Assembly: GCA_002717285.1 (NCBI GenBank) | Contig: PBDF01000009.1 | Coordinates: forward strand, 77,838 to 141,837 | From: Magnetovibrio sp. | GTDB lineage: Bacteria > Pseudomonadota > Alphaproteobacteria > Rhodospirillales_A > JABHCV01 | Length of the DNA: 64,000 bases | Direction: 5' to 3' | Part shown: positions 1-8,307 of the stretch, piece by piece | Layout: every line of letters starts with the position of its first letter | Numbering within the stretch: the stretch's first letter is position 1 | Notes under the pieces: generated by a model | What the model was told of the DNA's origin: nothing | Database searches by the model: none | The model's input: only the letters and a program-made list of their open reading frames with translations | Position numbers and translations under genes: made by a program

Positions 1-817
1 TAAGTTCTTGGCTAATAATAGAAAGCGCTCCTACTGTTAAAACAAATATAAACGCAGTCATTATTAAAAACACACTTATGTTAGAGAAATGCTCTAACTT
101 TGTACTTTGGTTAACTGAAGATTCAATATTCTTTGCCTGCACATCCTCCCACAAAGGACCCATGATTGTTTCAAGCGACATCGCCTTGATAGTATTTCTT
201 GCATTAATCATCTCTAAAACAAGCATAGAGCGTGTTTGTGCTGTTTTTTGCTCCTCACTATTTGCCAATGCAACAGCAGTAGATGCACGCCATGCAAAGA
301 AAATTAAAATAGGTAAAATCAACAAAAAGACCCAAGCAATAGGGGTTGCGATTACAAAAATCATTATCAAATAAAGAAATATAAAAGGCAAATCAGCGAT
401 AAAAGTGACTGATTTACCAGAGAGTGTATAACGAATTACATCAACATCATTAAATAAAGACAGCCAATATGCAGAGGGCTGATTTTCTAGGGTTTTCAGA
501 GGAAGCGACATAAACTTAGTAAATAATTCCCGACTAACATAAACATCAGCACGAAGTGCTACATTTTGCAAAATACGCGAACGCCCCTGGCGCAAAACAA
601 AGTCAAAAAGGACAACAATAACTGTGCCAACAACAAGGCCTTGCAATGTTGAAATCCCATTATGGCTAATTACTCTATCATATATTTGCAAAGTAACGAT
701 TGGTAGAGCCAAAGCCAAAACATTGATAAACACAGATAGAGCAACGACCTCATTAAAAGTCTGTCTCATAGGCCTCAAAAAAGAGTAAAGCCATGCTGTA
801 GTTGAGTTTTCAGCCAT
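1..817 (-). CDS. Type I secretion / peptide exporter ABC protein, transmembrane domain (3' part outside window)
   Basis: Reading leftward from an ATG at 815-817, 272 codons stay open to the window edge. The protein (MAENSTTAWLYSFLRPMRQT...) has an ABC exporter type 1 membrane domain: helix ALALPIVTLQIYDRV near residues 35-49, a second at about 59-75, a pair around residues 135-180 with the usual long cytoplasmic loops, and a further helix near 245-265. The VLALALPIVTLQIYDRVI block is typical of bacteriocin/RTX-toxin exporters (HlyB/PrtD-like, inner membrane). The ATPase domain would lie to the left of the window and is not seen. A stop codon directly precedes the ATG in frame, and no clear ribosome binding site is visible. 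The exported substrate cannot be told from here. Confidence 0.85.
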   Translation of the reverse strand, partial: MAENSTTAWLYSFLRPMRQTFNEVVALSVFINVLALALPIVTLQIYDRVISHNGISTLQGLVVGTVIVVLFDFVLRQGRSRILQNVALRADVYVSRELFTKFMSLPLKTLENQPSAYWLSLFNDVDVIRYTLSGKSVTFIADLPFIFLYLIMIFVIATPIAWVFLLILPILIFFAWRASTAVALANSEEQKTAQTRSMLVLEMINARNTIKAMSLETIMGPLWEDVQAKNIESSVNQSTKLEHFSNISVFLIMTAFIFVLTVGALSIISQEL

Positions 818-918
818 TTATAATGAGAGCATTGTCTGCCCTTCCCTTCTATTTCAATTCAGGTACCCTATAAAACTTTGAGATAATTATATAAATTACT
901 GTTATTGGCAAATACGCT

Positions 919-947
919 TTGATATTAATAAAGTTTATAAATATTAT
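919..947 (+). promoter_or_regulatory. Candidate sigma70-type promoter for the CHASE2 cyclase
   Basis: TTGATA at 919-924 and TATTAT at 942-947 are separated by 17 bp, about 70 bp upstream of the cyclase ATG at 1020. The match is read by eye in AT-rich DNA and has no experimental support. Confidence 0.35.
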
Positions 948-1019
948 AGTTGGCATAGATTTAATTATTATTAAAAAGCTTGAATAAAGAAATCAATTAA
1001 GGACAAAGGGGATTAACAA

Positions 1020-3341
1020 ATGGGTGCACGTTTACGGCACGCCTTTTCCATGGAGAGATTGGTTGGAATTGCAATGATAATTGGATTTTTAGCCATCTAC
1101 TATAATGATCCATACCCAGTAGAATTTGTTCGGAATAAGACTTTTGATTTCTTTCAAAAGCTAAAACCACGTGAGGTTCCTCCTCCAGCAGGAAAGCCAG
1201 TAACAATTGTTGATATTGATGAAAACTCCTTAGCTGAAATTGGCCAATGGCCTTGGTCTCGAGATGTCTTAAGCAGGATGACACATAATTTGACCAAAAT
1301 GGGTGCAGCTTTAATTGCCTATGACGTAGTGTTTGCAGAACCAGATCCTATGAACCCATCTTTAATAGCAACCTCACTAAAAGGCATTGATGATGAAACA
1401 AAATCAAAAATAAGCCTTTTACCTGATAATGATAATAGTTTTGCCAAAGCCATCAAAAAGTCTACGGTAGTCCTGGGTCAGGCTGGTTTCTGGGAAAAAC
1501 GAGACGCAGATGACAAGGCCGCCCCTCCTATAAAAAAATCTATTGCACTTAAAGGCCAAAAACCACACCGATTCATAAGTAAATTTCCCTCACTAGTTAG
1601 AAATATACCAATTATTGAGAAATTTGCTGCCGGGCATGGGGTTTTCACGGTCGTTCCAGAACAAGATGGAATAGTTCGACGTGTACCTACCTTGTTCAAT
1701 TATAATGATGACCTGTACACAGCCCTATCAGTTGAGGTGATGCGTGTTGCTTTTCGCCGACCAACAATTTTAGTATCAACGAATTTAGCAGGAATTAAAA
1801 GCATTGGCATAGCATCCAAACGCATGTTTCCCCCAAATGGCTTGATTCTTCCAACAGATAAAAATGGACGGGTCTGGCCTTATTTTTCTAAGAGTGACCC
1901 CACAAAGTACGTATCCGCACGCGATGTCTTGAATGGCACAGCTAATCCGGCATTAATAAGAGGAAAATTAATTATGGTTGGAACCTCAGCTGCAGGACTG
2001 CTTGATATTCGCTCTACACCAGTAGACCCAGTTATTCCAGGGGTAGAAATACATGCTCAACTAGTTGAAGCAGCTATGCACAACGAATATCTGTCCCGTC
2101 CTAATTATTTCAATGTAGCTGAGATGTTCTTGATTATAGTCGGAGGTTTACTAATGGTAGTTTTAGTACCTTGGATAGGCGCCAAGTGGACAATGATGCT
2201 TTTTGTAGCTGTAGTTGGCGGTGCCGGTGCAACATCGTGGTTTTTATTTGCTGGACTTAATTTTCAGCCCCTGCCTGAGTTACTTCCTGCCCTTTCTTTA
2301 AAATTAGACGGTGGGCTCTTATTTGACTCTGTTTTTGCAGGAACAGCTATTCTTCTTCTATATACTACATTGACTTATACAGGTTATGCTAAGGAAGAGG
2401 CTCAACGACGTCAAACACGCGATGCTTTCTCCAAATACTTATCGCCAGACATGGTGGAGAGGGTAGCCGGAAATCCTAGTGAGTTGAAACTTGGTGGCGA
2501 ACTTCGTGAACTAACGCTATTATTTTGTGATGTACGTGGGTTCACCACCATCTCAGAGCAATTCGACGCTGTTGGGCTGACTAGCCTAATAAATAAATTA
2601 TTAACCCCACTTACAAATGCTATTCTTGATCGTCAGGGTACCGTTGATAAATATATGGGTGACTGTATCATGGCGTTTTGGAACGCCCCCATAAACGACG
2701 ATGACCATCATTATAACGGATGCACTTCAGCTCTAGCTATGTTGGATGAAATGGGGCCCCTGAACGAGAGACTAAAAGCAGAGGCGAAGGCAGAAGGACG
2801 CAAGCATGTCCCGCTGATCGTTGGCCTTGGCTTAAATACTGGTCAATGCGTTGTTGGCAATATGGGATCAGACCAACGCTTTGATTATTCTGTTCTTGGT
2901 GATACAGTTAATTTGGCTGCACGCCTTGAGGGGCAGTCTAAAAGTTATGGAATGAATGTGGTGCTTGGTCCAACAACAAATGCAGCAGTTGCGGATCGCC
3001 TAGCCACTATTGATTTAGATTTTATTCAAGTTAAGGGAAAGACATCAGGTACTCATATTTATGGTCTAATGGGTGATTCTGACTTGAGAAAAAAACCAGC
3101 GTTCACCAAACTGCAAACAATGATTTCAGAGGCCTTGAATACGTATCGCGCACAAGACTTCGATAAAGCTAAAGAGTTATTCAATTCTATCAGGACTCTT
3201 GGTGGGATAGAGCAAAGGCCTTGGTCGCTTGACATTACCCTCGATACATTTTGTGATCTGTATGAGGAGCGTATTGCAGAATACAAGACTAACCCACCTG
3301 CCAAAGATTGGGATGGAGTCTTCATTGCAACATCCAAGTAA
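1020..3341 (+). CDS. Class III adenylate/guanylate cyclase with CHASE2 sensor domain
   Basis: Membrane-bound cyclic nucleotide synthase of 773 aa. There is one N-terminal membrane segment (about residues 12-28), an extracytoplasmic CHASE2 domain (about 40-340; motifs VTIVDIDENSL, WPWSRD, GVEIHAQLVEA), then a cluster of three hydrophobic segments (about 365-455) and a cytoplasmic class III cyclase domain from about residue 495. Both metal-binding aspartates are visible (LLFCDVRGF and MGDCIMAF), as are the purine-site lysine (VDKYMGD) and GDTVNLAARLE, which favours ATP as substrate. A TPR-like tail follows. AAGGGG precedes the ATG by about 10 nt. The gene stands alone and converges on ubiX. The ligand sensed by CHASE2 is unknown. 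Confidence 0.9.
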   Translation: MGARLRHAFSMERLVGIAMIIGFLAIYYNDPYPVEFVRNKTFDFFQKLKPREVPPPAGKPVTIVDIDENSLAEIGQWPWSRDVLSRMTHNLTKMGAALIAYDVVFAEPDPMNPSLIATSLKGIDDETKSKISLLPDNDNSFAKAIKKSTVVLGQAGFWEKRDADDKAAPPIKKSIALKGQKPHRFISKFPSLVRNIPIIEKFAAGHGVFTVVPEQDGIVRRVPTLFNYNDDLYTALSVEVMRVAFRRPTILVSTNLAGIKSIGIASKRMFPPNGLILPTDKNGRVWPYFSKSDPTKYVSARDVLNGTANPALIRGKLIMVGTSAAGLLDIRSTPVDPVIPGVEIHAQLVEAAMHNEYLSRPNYFNVAEMFLIIVGGLLMVVLVPWIGAKWTMMLFVAVVGGAGATSWFLFAGLNFQPLPELLPALSLKLDGGLLFDSVFAGTAILLLYTTLTYTGYAKEEAQRRQTRDAFSKYLSPDMVERVAGNPSELKLGGELRELTLLFCDVRGFTTISEQFDAVGLTSLINKLLTPLTNAILDRQGTVDKYMGDCIMAFWNAPINDDDHHYNGCTSALAMLDEMGPLNERLKAEAKAEGRKHVPLIVGLGLNTGQCVVGNMGSDQRFDYSVLGDTVNLAARLEGQSKSYGMNVVLGPTTNAAVADRLATIDLDFIQVKGKTSGTHIYGLMGDSDLRKKPAFTKLQTMISEALNTYRAQDFDKAKELFNSIRTLGGIEQRPWSLDITLDTFCDLYEERIAEYKTNPPAKDWDGVFIATSK

Positions 3342-3478
3342 TTAAGTTTATTAAATGTAATAAATCTGAAAAACTTAGAGGTAATTTGCAAGTCTGCCAC
3401 TTATTTGTTGCAGAAATAGTCAATTCGCTTGAAAACTAATTCCAGAATCTGAAAAATTTTAACAACTGTCGGCTAAAA

Positions 3479-4075
3479 CTATTTTATAGGAAGAATTCGT
3501 TTTGTGTTGTTGTGCATTTCCCCATCCCAACGATCTACCAATTCACGTGTTATGTCAAATTGATCAAGAGTACGCATGACAATATGATCAATCATGTCAT
3601 CTAGATTTTTTGGGTGATTATAAAATGCTGGCATGGGTGGAAGAATAGTTGCATTCATTTTAGATAATTTTAGTAAATTCTCCAAATGTATAGTGCTAAG
3701 TGGCATTTCACGAACTACCAGCACCAACCTTCGTTTTTCCTTAAGGCAGACATCGGCTGAACGGTGAACAAGATGCTCTCCTAAGCCATGCGCTATGGAT
3801 GCAACACTACGCATAGAACACGGTATAATCACCATACCATCTGTATGGAACGATCCCGAAGAAATTTTAGCACCCATATCACCAATGCTGTAGGTCGCAC
3901 TCGCAATGTTCCTCAAAATATCTATTGTATATGGGGTTTCGTGTTCAAGTGTTTGCTGTGCCCATTTGCTGACAATGAGATGCGTTTCTATGTTTGTATC
4001 AGCTAATACCTCAAGTAGACGCACACCAAGTATTGCGCCCGAAGCACCTGTCATTCCAATAATTAATCTTTTCAT
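3479..4075 (-). CDS. ubiX: Flavin prenyltransferase UbiX
   Basis: Joins dimethylallyl phosphate to FMN to make prenylated FMN, the cofactor of UbiD-type decarboxylases in ubiquinone synthesis. The 198-aa length suits the family. The N-terminal GMTGASGAILGVRLLE FMN-binding loop is intact, as are PCSMRSVASIAHG, the VVREMPLSTIHL segment that contacts prenyl phosphate, and the MPAFYNHPKNLDDM tail. No ubiD lies nearby, and the gene appears monocistronic. The start ATG at 4073-4075 has GAAG just upstream as a weak ribosome site. Confidence 0.93.
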   Translation of the reverse strand: MKRLIIGMTGASGAILGVRLLEVLADTNIETHLIVSKWAQQTLEHETPYTIDILRNIASATYSIGDMGAKISSGSFHTDGMVIIPCSMRSVASIAHGLGEHLVHRSADVCLKEKRRLVLVVREMPLSTIHLENLLKLSKMNATILPPMPAFYNHPKNLDDMIDHIVMRTLDQFDITRELVDRWDGEMHNNTKRILPIK

Positions 4076-4335
4076 ACTTCAAATATAATCATCCAAAGTC
4101 TAGTATACAATGGGAGATAGCTTTACAAAAAAATTAGTTCAACCTTTACTTCAGTAATAATTCTACCCTTTTATACCGCCTGCAGATAGTAGCCTCATGT
4201 GATCTTATAATTTTCAATCAAATTACTCAGTTTGATCCCAAGCGCTTCTATTTGCGTTAATTGTGCTGAAGGAACATGACTATACTATCAAAATAAAACT
4301 TTGTTCTTTTTTTTAACCACAAAAACTCATACTTT

Positions 4336-5928
4336 TTACTCAACAAGATCTTTTATCTTTTGGAATCGAATATCAGGCCAATTCTCTACTCCACGATCTA
4401 GATGCCAGGCATTTCGCGCTAGGTATACAGGCGCACCAACATGATCATTGGCAATAGAAGTCTTATTAGCTTCAATAAACTCTTTCAAAATTGGTTGATT
4501 ATCTGCTTCAACCCAACGAGCTACAAATAGACCTGTGGGCTCGAAGAGCACTGGCACATCAAACTCTGTGCGAATACGATCGGTCATTACCTCAAATTGC
4601 AGGGGGCCAACAGCACCTACTATCCAATCTGCACCACTAATTGGTTTAAAAACGCTAGCCGCACCCTCCTCCGCTAATTGCTGCAATGCCCGGCCCAAAT
4701 GTTTAGCCCTGAGAGGGTCTTCTGGTCTAGCTTTTTGCAGATGCTCTGGGGCAAAACTTGGAATGCCCATAAATCGCAAGCTCTCTTCTTCACTAAAAGC
4801 GTCACCAATCCTGAGAGCACCATGGTTCGGAATACCAATTATATCTCCAGGCCATGCTTCTTCAGCTAGCTCCCGGTCTTGTGCTAAAAAAAGAACCGGA
4901 TTATGCACATTAATTATTTTTCCAGACCGTGAGTGCTTGAGTTTCATGCCTCGCTTGAAATGTCCTGAACAAATACGTACAAAAGCTATACGATCACGAT
5001 GTTTGGGGTCCATATTTGCCTGAATCTTGAATACAAAACCACTAACTTTGTTCTCAAATGGCTCAACTAGCCTCTCAGAACTAGGCTGTGGACGAGGTGC
5101 AGGCGCCAATTCAGAAAGGCCAGTCAAAAGCTCGCACACACCAAAGTTATTTATGGCACTTCCAAAGTAAACTGGCGTCATATGACCCTCAAGAAACGCT
5201 TTCTTATCAAAGGGTTTGCATAAACCACGAACTATTTCCACTTCCTCACGTAACTTTTCAAGCGCATGGGATGGAAGCAATTTTTCTAATTTAGTATCGT
5301 CTAGGCCTGTGCAACTCTCGTTAATTTCTGGTAGTCCCTCTCTGGCCCCCTTTTGGATTAGAAATAGCCTGTCATTTAATATATCAAAACAGCCGAGGAA
5401 ATCTCGTCCCATCCCGATAGGCCAACTTGCAGGCGTAACATCAAGGGCTAAAGTTTGTTCTACATCATCCAATAAATCAAATGGGTCGCGGGAGTCACGG
5501 TCCATTTTATTGATAAAGGTAAGGATTGGCATGTCCCGAAGCCGGCAGACCTCAAATAATTTTTGAGTCTGAACTTCTATACCTTTAGCTGCATCCAAAA
5601 CCATAACTGCACTGTCAACAGCAGTTAAAGTGCGATAGGTATCCTCACTAAAATCTTCATGCCCTGGGGTATCAAGCAAATTGAAAATATTTCCATCGTG
5701 TGCAAATGTCATTACCGACGAGGCTACGGAAATACCTCTCTTCCTCTCAACCTTCATCCAATCTGAGTGAGCTCTTCGCTGTTGACCGCGTGCTTTTACT
5801 GCCCCTGCAAGCTTAATAGCGCCCCCAAATAATAATAGCTTTTCAGTAAGTGTAGTTTTGCCCGCATCAGGATGCGAAATTATCGCAAAAGTACGCCGGC
5901 GCAAAATTTGGTCATTCAATGCATTCAT
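4336..5928 (-). CDS. prfC: Peptide chain release factor 3 (RF3 GTPase)
   Basis: Translational GTPase that removes RF1/RF2 from the ribosome after peptide release. The 530-aa length is nearly that of E. coli RF3. GTPase motifs are all present: P-loop HPDAGKTTL, switch region RKRGISVASSVM, DTPGHEDF and NKMDRD. The RF3-specific region with ERKRGISV and GAVGPLQFEVM near the C-terminus separates it from EF-G and LepA. CAGG lies upstream of the ATG at 5926-5928. It is a single gene with 257 bp to ubiX downstream and 278 bp of AT-rich DNA upstream. Confidence 0.95.
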   Translation of the reverse strand: MNALNDQILRRRTFAIISHPDAGKTTLTEKLLLFGGAIKLAGAVKARGQQRRAHSDWMKVERKRGISVASSVMTFAHDGNIFNLLDTPGHEDFSEDTYRTLTAVDSAVMVLDAAKGIEVQTQKLFEVCRLRDMPILTFINKMDRDSRDPFDLLDDVEQTLALDVTPASWPIGMGRDFLGCFDILNDRLFLIQKGAREGLPEINESCTGLDDTKLEKLLPSHALEKLREEVEIVRGLCKPFDKKAFLEGHMTPVYFGSAINNFGVCELLTGLSELAPAPRPQPSSERLVEPFENKVSGFVFKIQANMDPKHRDRIAFVRICSGHFKRGMKLKHSRSGKIINVHNPVLFLAQDRELAEEAWPGDIIGIPNHGALRIGDAFSEEESLRFMGIPSFAPEHLQKARPEDPLRAKHLGRALQQLAEEGAASVFKPISGADWIVGAVGPLQFEVMTDRIRTEFDVPVLFEPTGLFVARWVEADNQPILKEFIEANKTSIANDHVGAPVYLARNAWHLDRGVENWPDIRFQKIKDLVE

Positions 5929-6206
5929 TTGAACCTGACCCTGTTATGATAGTATTGTTTACAATTGAGATTTCATTTTTTAAAGAACCAATTAGGACTT
6001 TTTTTAAAAAAAATTTGAGTATAAAAATAAAATCAATTTCGATTAAGATCTTTACAACATAATAAGAAATGATGGTTTGTGGATACAGAATTACTAAGCT
6101 TTCTACATTTTTCTTGTATTAGTTTTTAACGTCTAACCATTTAAAAAGCCCCAACAATCTCTCTGGCTGAAATTGTAAGATCTTATGTCCACTAATGGGC
6201 TGGCTC

Positions 6207-6404
6207 CTAATCAACCAAGGAGAAAGTCAATTCATGGGCAAGATCCTCACTAATAAGCCCATCGTCAATTGCATTTAATTTTGCCATTTTAAATAAATGT
6301 TCACTTGTAATTAGAGAGCCATGTCCAGTGATTGAATTATCTGTGAAAATTTCATACGTTTGAAGTAGATTTCCATCAGCATCTTTTACTTCGATACTAG
6401 GCAC
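6207..6404 (-). CDS. Small acidic protein of unknown function (65 aa, GTG start)
   Basis: Starts with GTG at 6402-6404, supported by AGGAG at 6411-6415 with 6-nt spacing; no ATG start gives a better frame. The product is 65 aa, acidic, with no signal peptide or membrane segment, and begins PSIEVKDADGNLLQ. I do not recognise it. It is last in a run of minus-strand genes below aprA (117-aa protein, FKBP, phosphoesterase), about 100 bp after the phosphoesterase stop. Confidence 0.6.
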   Translation of the reverse strand: MPSIEVKDADGNLLQTYEIFTDNSITGHGSLITSEHLFKMAKLNAIDDGLISEDLAHELTFSLVD

Positions 6405-6505
6405 ATTTATCTCCTATTCATTTCCAATAAAGCAATGATTTTGCCGATAGGAAATTTTGGGTTTCAAAGCGAACTTTCTAATTATATATCCCATCAAGTC
6501 TAGAG

Positions 6506-7270
6506 TCATACTGAAGTAAGTTGGCTCTCAAAACGACGAGCTTCTGACTTCCAGCGATGCATCTGAAATAAAGGTCTTTTCATCAAATTTTTTTCATAAT
6601 CACCCATACGGTTATCACTTGATAAGGAGGGAGTGACTAATGCACTACAGGTTTTTAGTTCTACGCTAAACTGTCGGTGCATATGACCACAAAATAATTG
6701 CACTACTTGCCTGTGGCTTTCAACCATTTGCATAAATGAATCCGCCGCTGTTGCGTCACTAAACTGGAAGGGGTACTTCGAAGTAGGCACTTGAAACGCA
6801 GGATGATGCATAAAAATTGCTGTGGGAGTTCTTGGCTGCTCCTTAAGTAATTTATCTAAAATACTCAACCTAAGAGAACAAGTCGTTCCTACTCTGCTAT
6901 TTCTTTTTTGGGTGTCCATTGCAATGAGCCGGACAGGGAAACTGTCTATGCTGTATATGAGGAAACCACAGGCTAAATTGGCGTCACCAAGAACCTTCAA
7001 TGACTCAAATAGATTCACATCCAAATCCCGGTTACCCAAAGCAAAAAATACAGGGACACCAGCATTCTTCATTACGGACTTAACGATCTCATATTCTTCT
7101 AATTTGCCATTTTGGGAGACGTCACCAGTATGCAAAATTAAATCAGGTAACTCGTCCAAATTCCTTACATAGTCAACAAAGCTCTCAAGCACAGATATTC
7201 TCTCAAGAGTGTGTGGCACACTTGGATCTGGTTCAGAAATATGCGTATCAGAAATATGCGCTATTAGCAT
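6506..7270 (-). CDS. Calcineurin-like metallophosphoesterase (CpdA/Icc-like)
   Basis: Cytoplasmic 254-aa phosphoesterase. The full metal-site set is visible: HISDTHIS (D-x-H) at the N-terminus, HTGDVSQ, GNRD, a central MHHP and GHMHR near residue 205. This is the arrangement of 3',5'-cyclic AMP phosphodiesterase CpdA and its class III relatives, so hydrolysis of cAMP or a similar phosphodiester is the best guess, though substrate cannot be fixed from sequence. It begins 9 nt after the FKBP stop codon, which suggests one transcript. Confidence 0.8.
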   Translation of the reverse strand: MLIAHISDTHISEPDPSVPHTLERISVLESFVDYVRNLDELPDLILHTGDVSQNGKLEEYEIVKSVMKNAGVPVFFALGNRDLDVNLFESLKVLGDANLACGFLIYSIDSFPVRLIAMDTQKRNSRVGTTCSLRLSILDKLLKEQPRTPTAIFMHHPAFQVPTSKYPFQFSDATAADSFMQMVESHRQVVQLFCGHMHRQFSVELKTCSALVTPSLSSDNRMGDYEKNLMKRPLFQMHRWKSEARRFESQLTSV

Positions 7271-7279
7271 TTAATTAAT

Positions 7280-7789
7280 TTATAATGGCACCTTAATAGC
7301 ACCATCAATTTCTGGTTCATCAATAATCGCACCGCCTGCTTCAATTTCTTCAACTGTTGCTTCACGAACATTAAGTACCTCTAATTTAAATATCACATGA
7401 CGGCCACAAAGTGGATTATTTCCATCAACAGTAAGGGTTTTCTCGTCCAAACGAGTCACAATAAAATTTCGTGTTACTCCCTTTTCACTCTCCATAGTTA
7501 TGGTAGTGCCAACCTCACGATAATTTTCAGGCACATTTTCTATTTTGTCGGTAAAGACCAGGGCTTCATCCCGAGGTCCATAGAGCACATTCCCGTCGAT
7601 TGGAACCTCAACAAAATCACCCTTCTTCTTACCCTCTAATTCATTAGTCACACATTCATCTAAAGCACAATTTTGGCCATGTACATAACCAATGGGAAAA
7701 TCGACTTGAACAAGGGACAGCCCAGATTTCTGATCTATAACTTTGTAACTTAATTCAACAAACTTATTATTCTGAATAAATTCACTCAT
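7280..7789 (-). CDS. FKBP-type peptidyl-prolyl isomerase, SlyD-like
   Basis: Folding helper of 169 aa. It shows the compact FKBP core split by an insert-in-flap chaperone domain, as in SlyD: core start FVELSYKVIDQKSGL, the GQNCALDE region, then insert residues with VPIDGNVLYGPRDEALV and the return segment DGNNPLCGRHVIFKLEVLNV. The metal-binding His/Cys-rich tail of E. coli SlyD is missing; the C-terminus is short and acidic. It sits 19 nt below the 117-aa gene and 9 nt above the phosphoesterase. Confidence 0.85.
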   Translation of the reverse strand: MSEFIQNNKFVELSYKVIDQKSGLSLVQVDFPIGYVHGQNCALDECVTNELEGKKKGDFVEVPIDGNVLYGPRDEALVFTDKIENVPENYREVGTTITMESEKGVTRNFIVTRLDEKTLTVDGNNPLCGRHVIFKLEVLNVREATVEEIEAGGAIIDEPEIDGAIKVPL

Positions 7790-7808
7790 GTCAGTTCATA
7801 CTTTTAAA

Positions 7809-8162
7809 TTAAAAAACTGAGGCACCGAATATCTTAATCTCACTTTCCTCATTGCACCCAAGGACCAAACGGCCAAGCCATTCGCCTTCTTTTTTAGTAC
7901 TACGAACGCGATAAAGAACTGTAACATGTTCTCCTCGTCGAATCAGACCGAGAAAATCATAGACTTCCGAAAGACTTCTAGTGAGTTCGCTCTTGGCAAA
8001 CTGCTTGCCAATTTCAATTTCGTTGAAACCTTGGATTAAACTATTGTCAAAATTACGGATAAATTTTCCATATTTACCCTCGTTAGAAGCTCTAATTAGC
8101 TCAATCCACATCGGTTCACCAACGGCCAGAATTTCTTCATCTGTCAGTTCTGTAATATTCAT
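7809..8162 (-). CDS. Uncharacterised 117-aa cytoplasmic protein
   Basis: No family recognised with confidence. The protein opens MNITELTDEEILAVGEPMW, has no signal peptide or membrane segment, and ends in a run of beta-strand-like segments (VTVLYRVRST, GRLVLGCN, IKIFGASVF). The helix-rich first half followed by strands would fit a small alpha+beta fold such as NTF2-like, but that is only inference. It lies between aprA (145 bp upstream) and the FKBP gene (19 bp downstream), in the same direction, so it may be transcribed with apr. Confidence 0.6.
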   Translation of the reverse strand: MNITELTDEEILAVGEPMWIELIRASNEGKYGKFIRNFDNSLIQGFNEIEIGKQFAKSELTRSLSEVYDFLGLIRRGEHVTVLYRVRSTKKEGEWLGRLVLGCNEESEIKIFGASVF

Positions 8163-8307
8163 AATAGATGTATCTTTTTCAGTTAACGACTGTTTAGCAA
8201 ATAGGCAGGCTATGTTTCAACACAACAAATTTGCAGAAGAAGACATCAGCAAAAATTACTAATTTTTCCCCCGCAAAAAATTAAGACGTTGATGGATAGT
8301 TGTTTAA

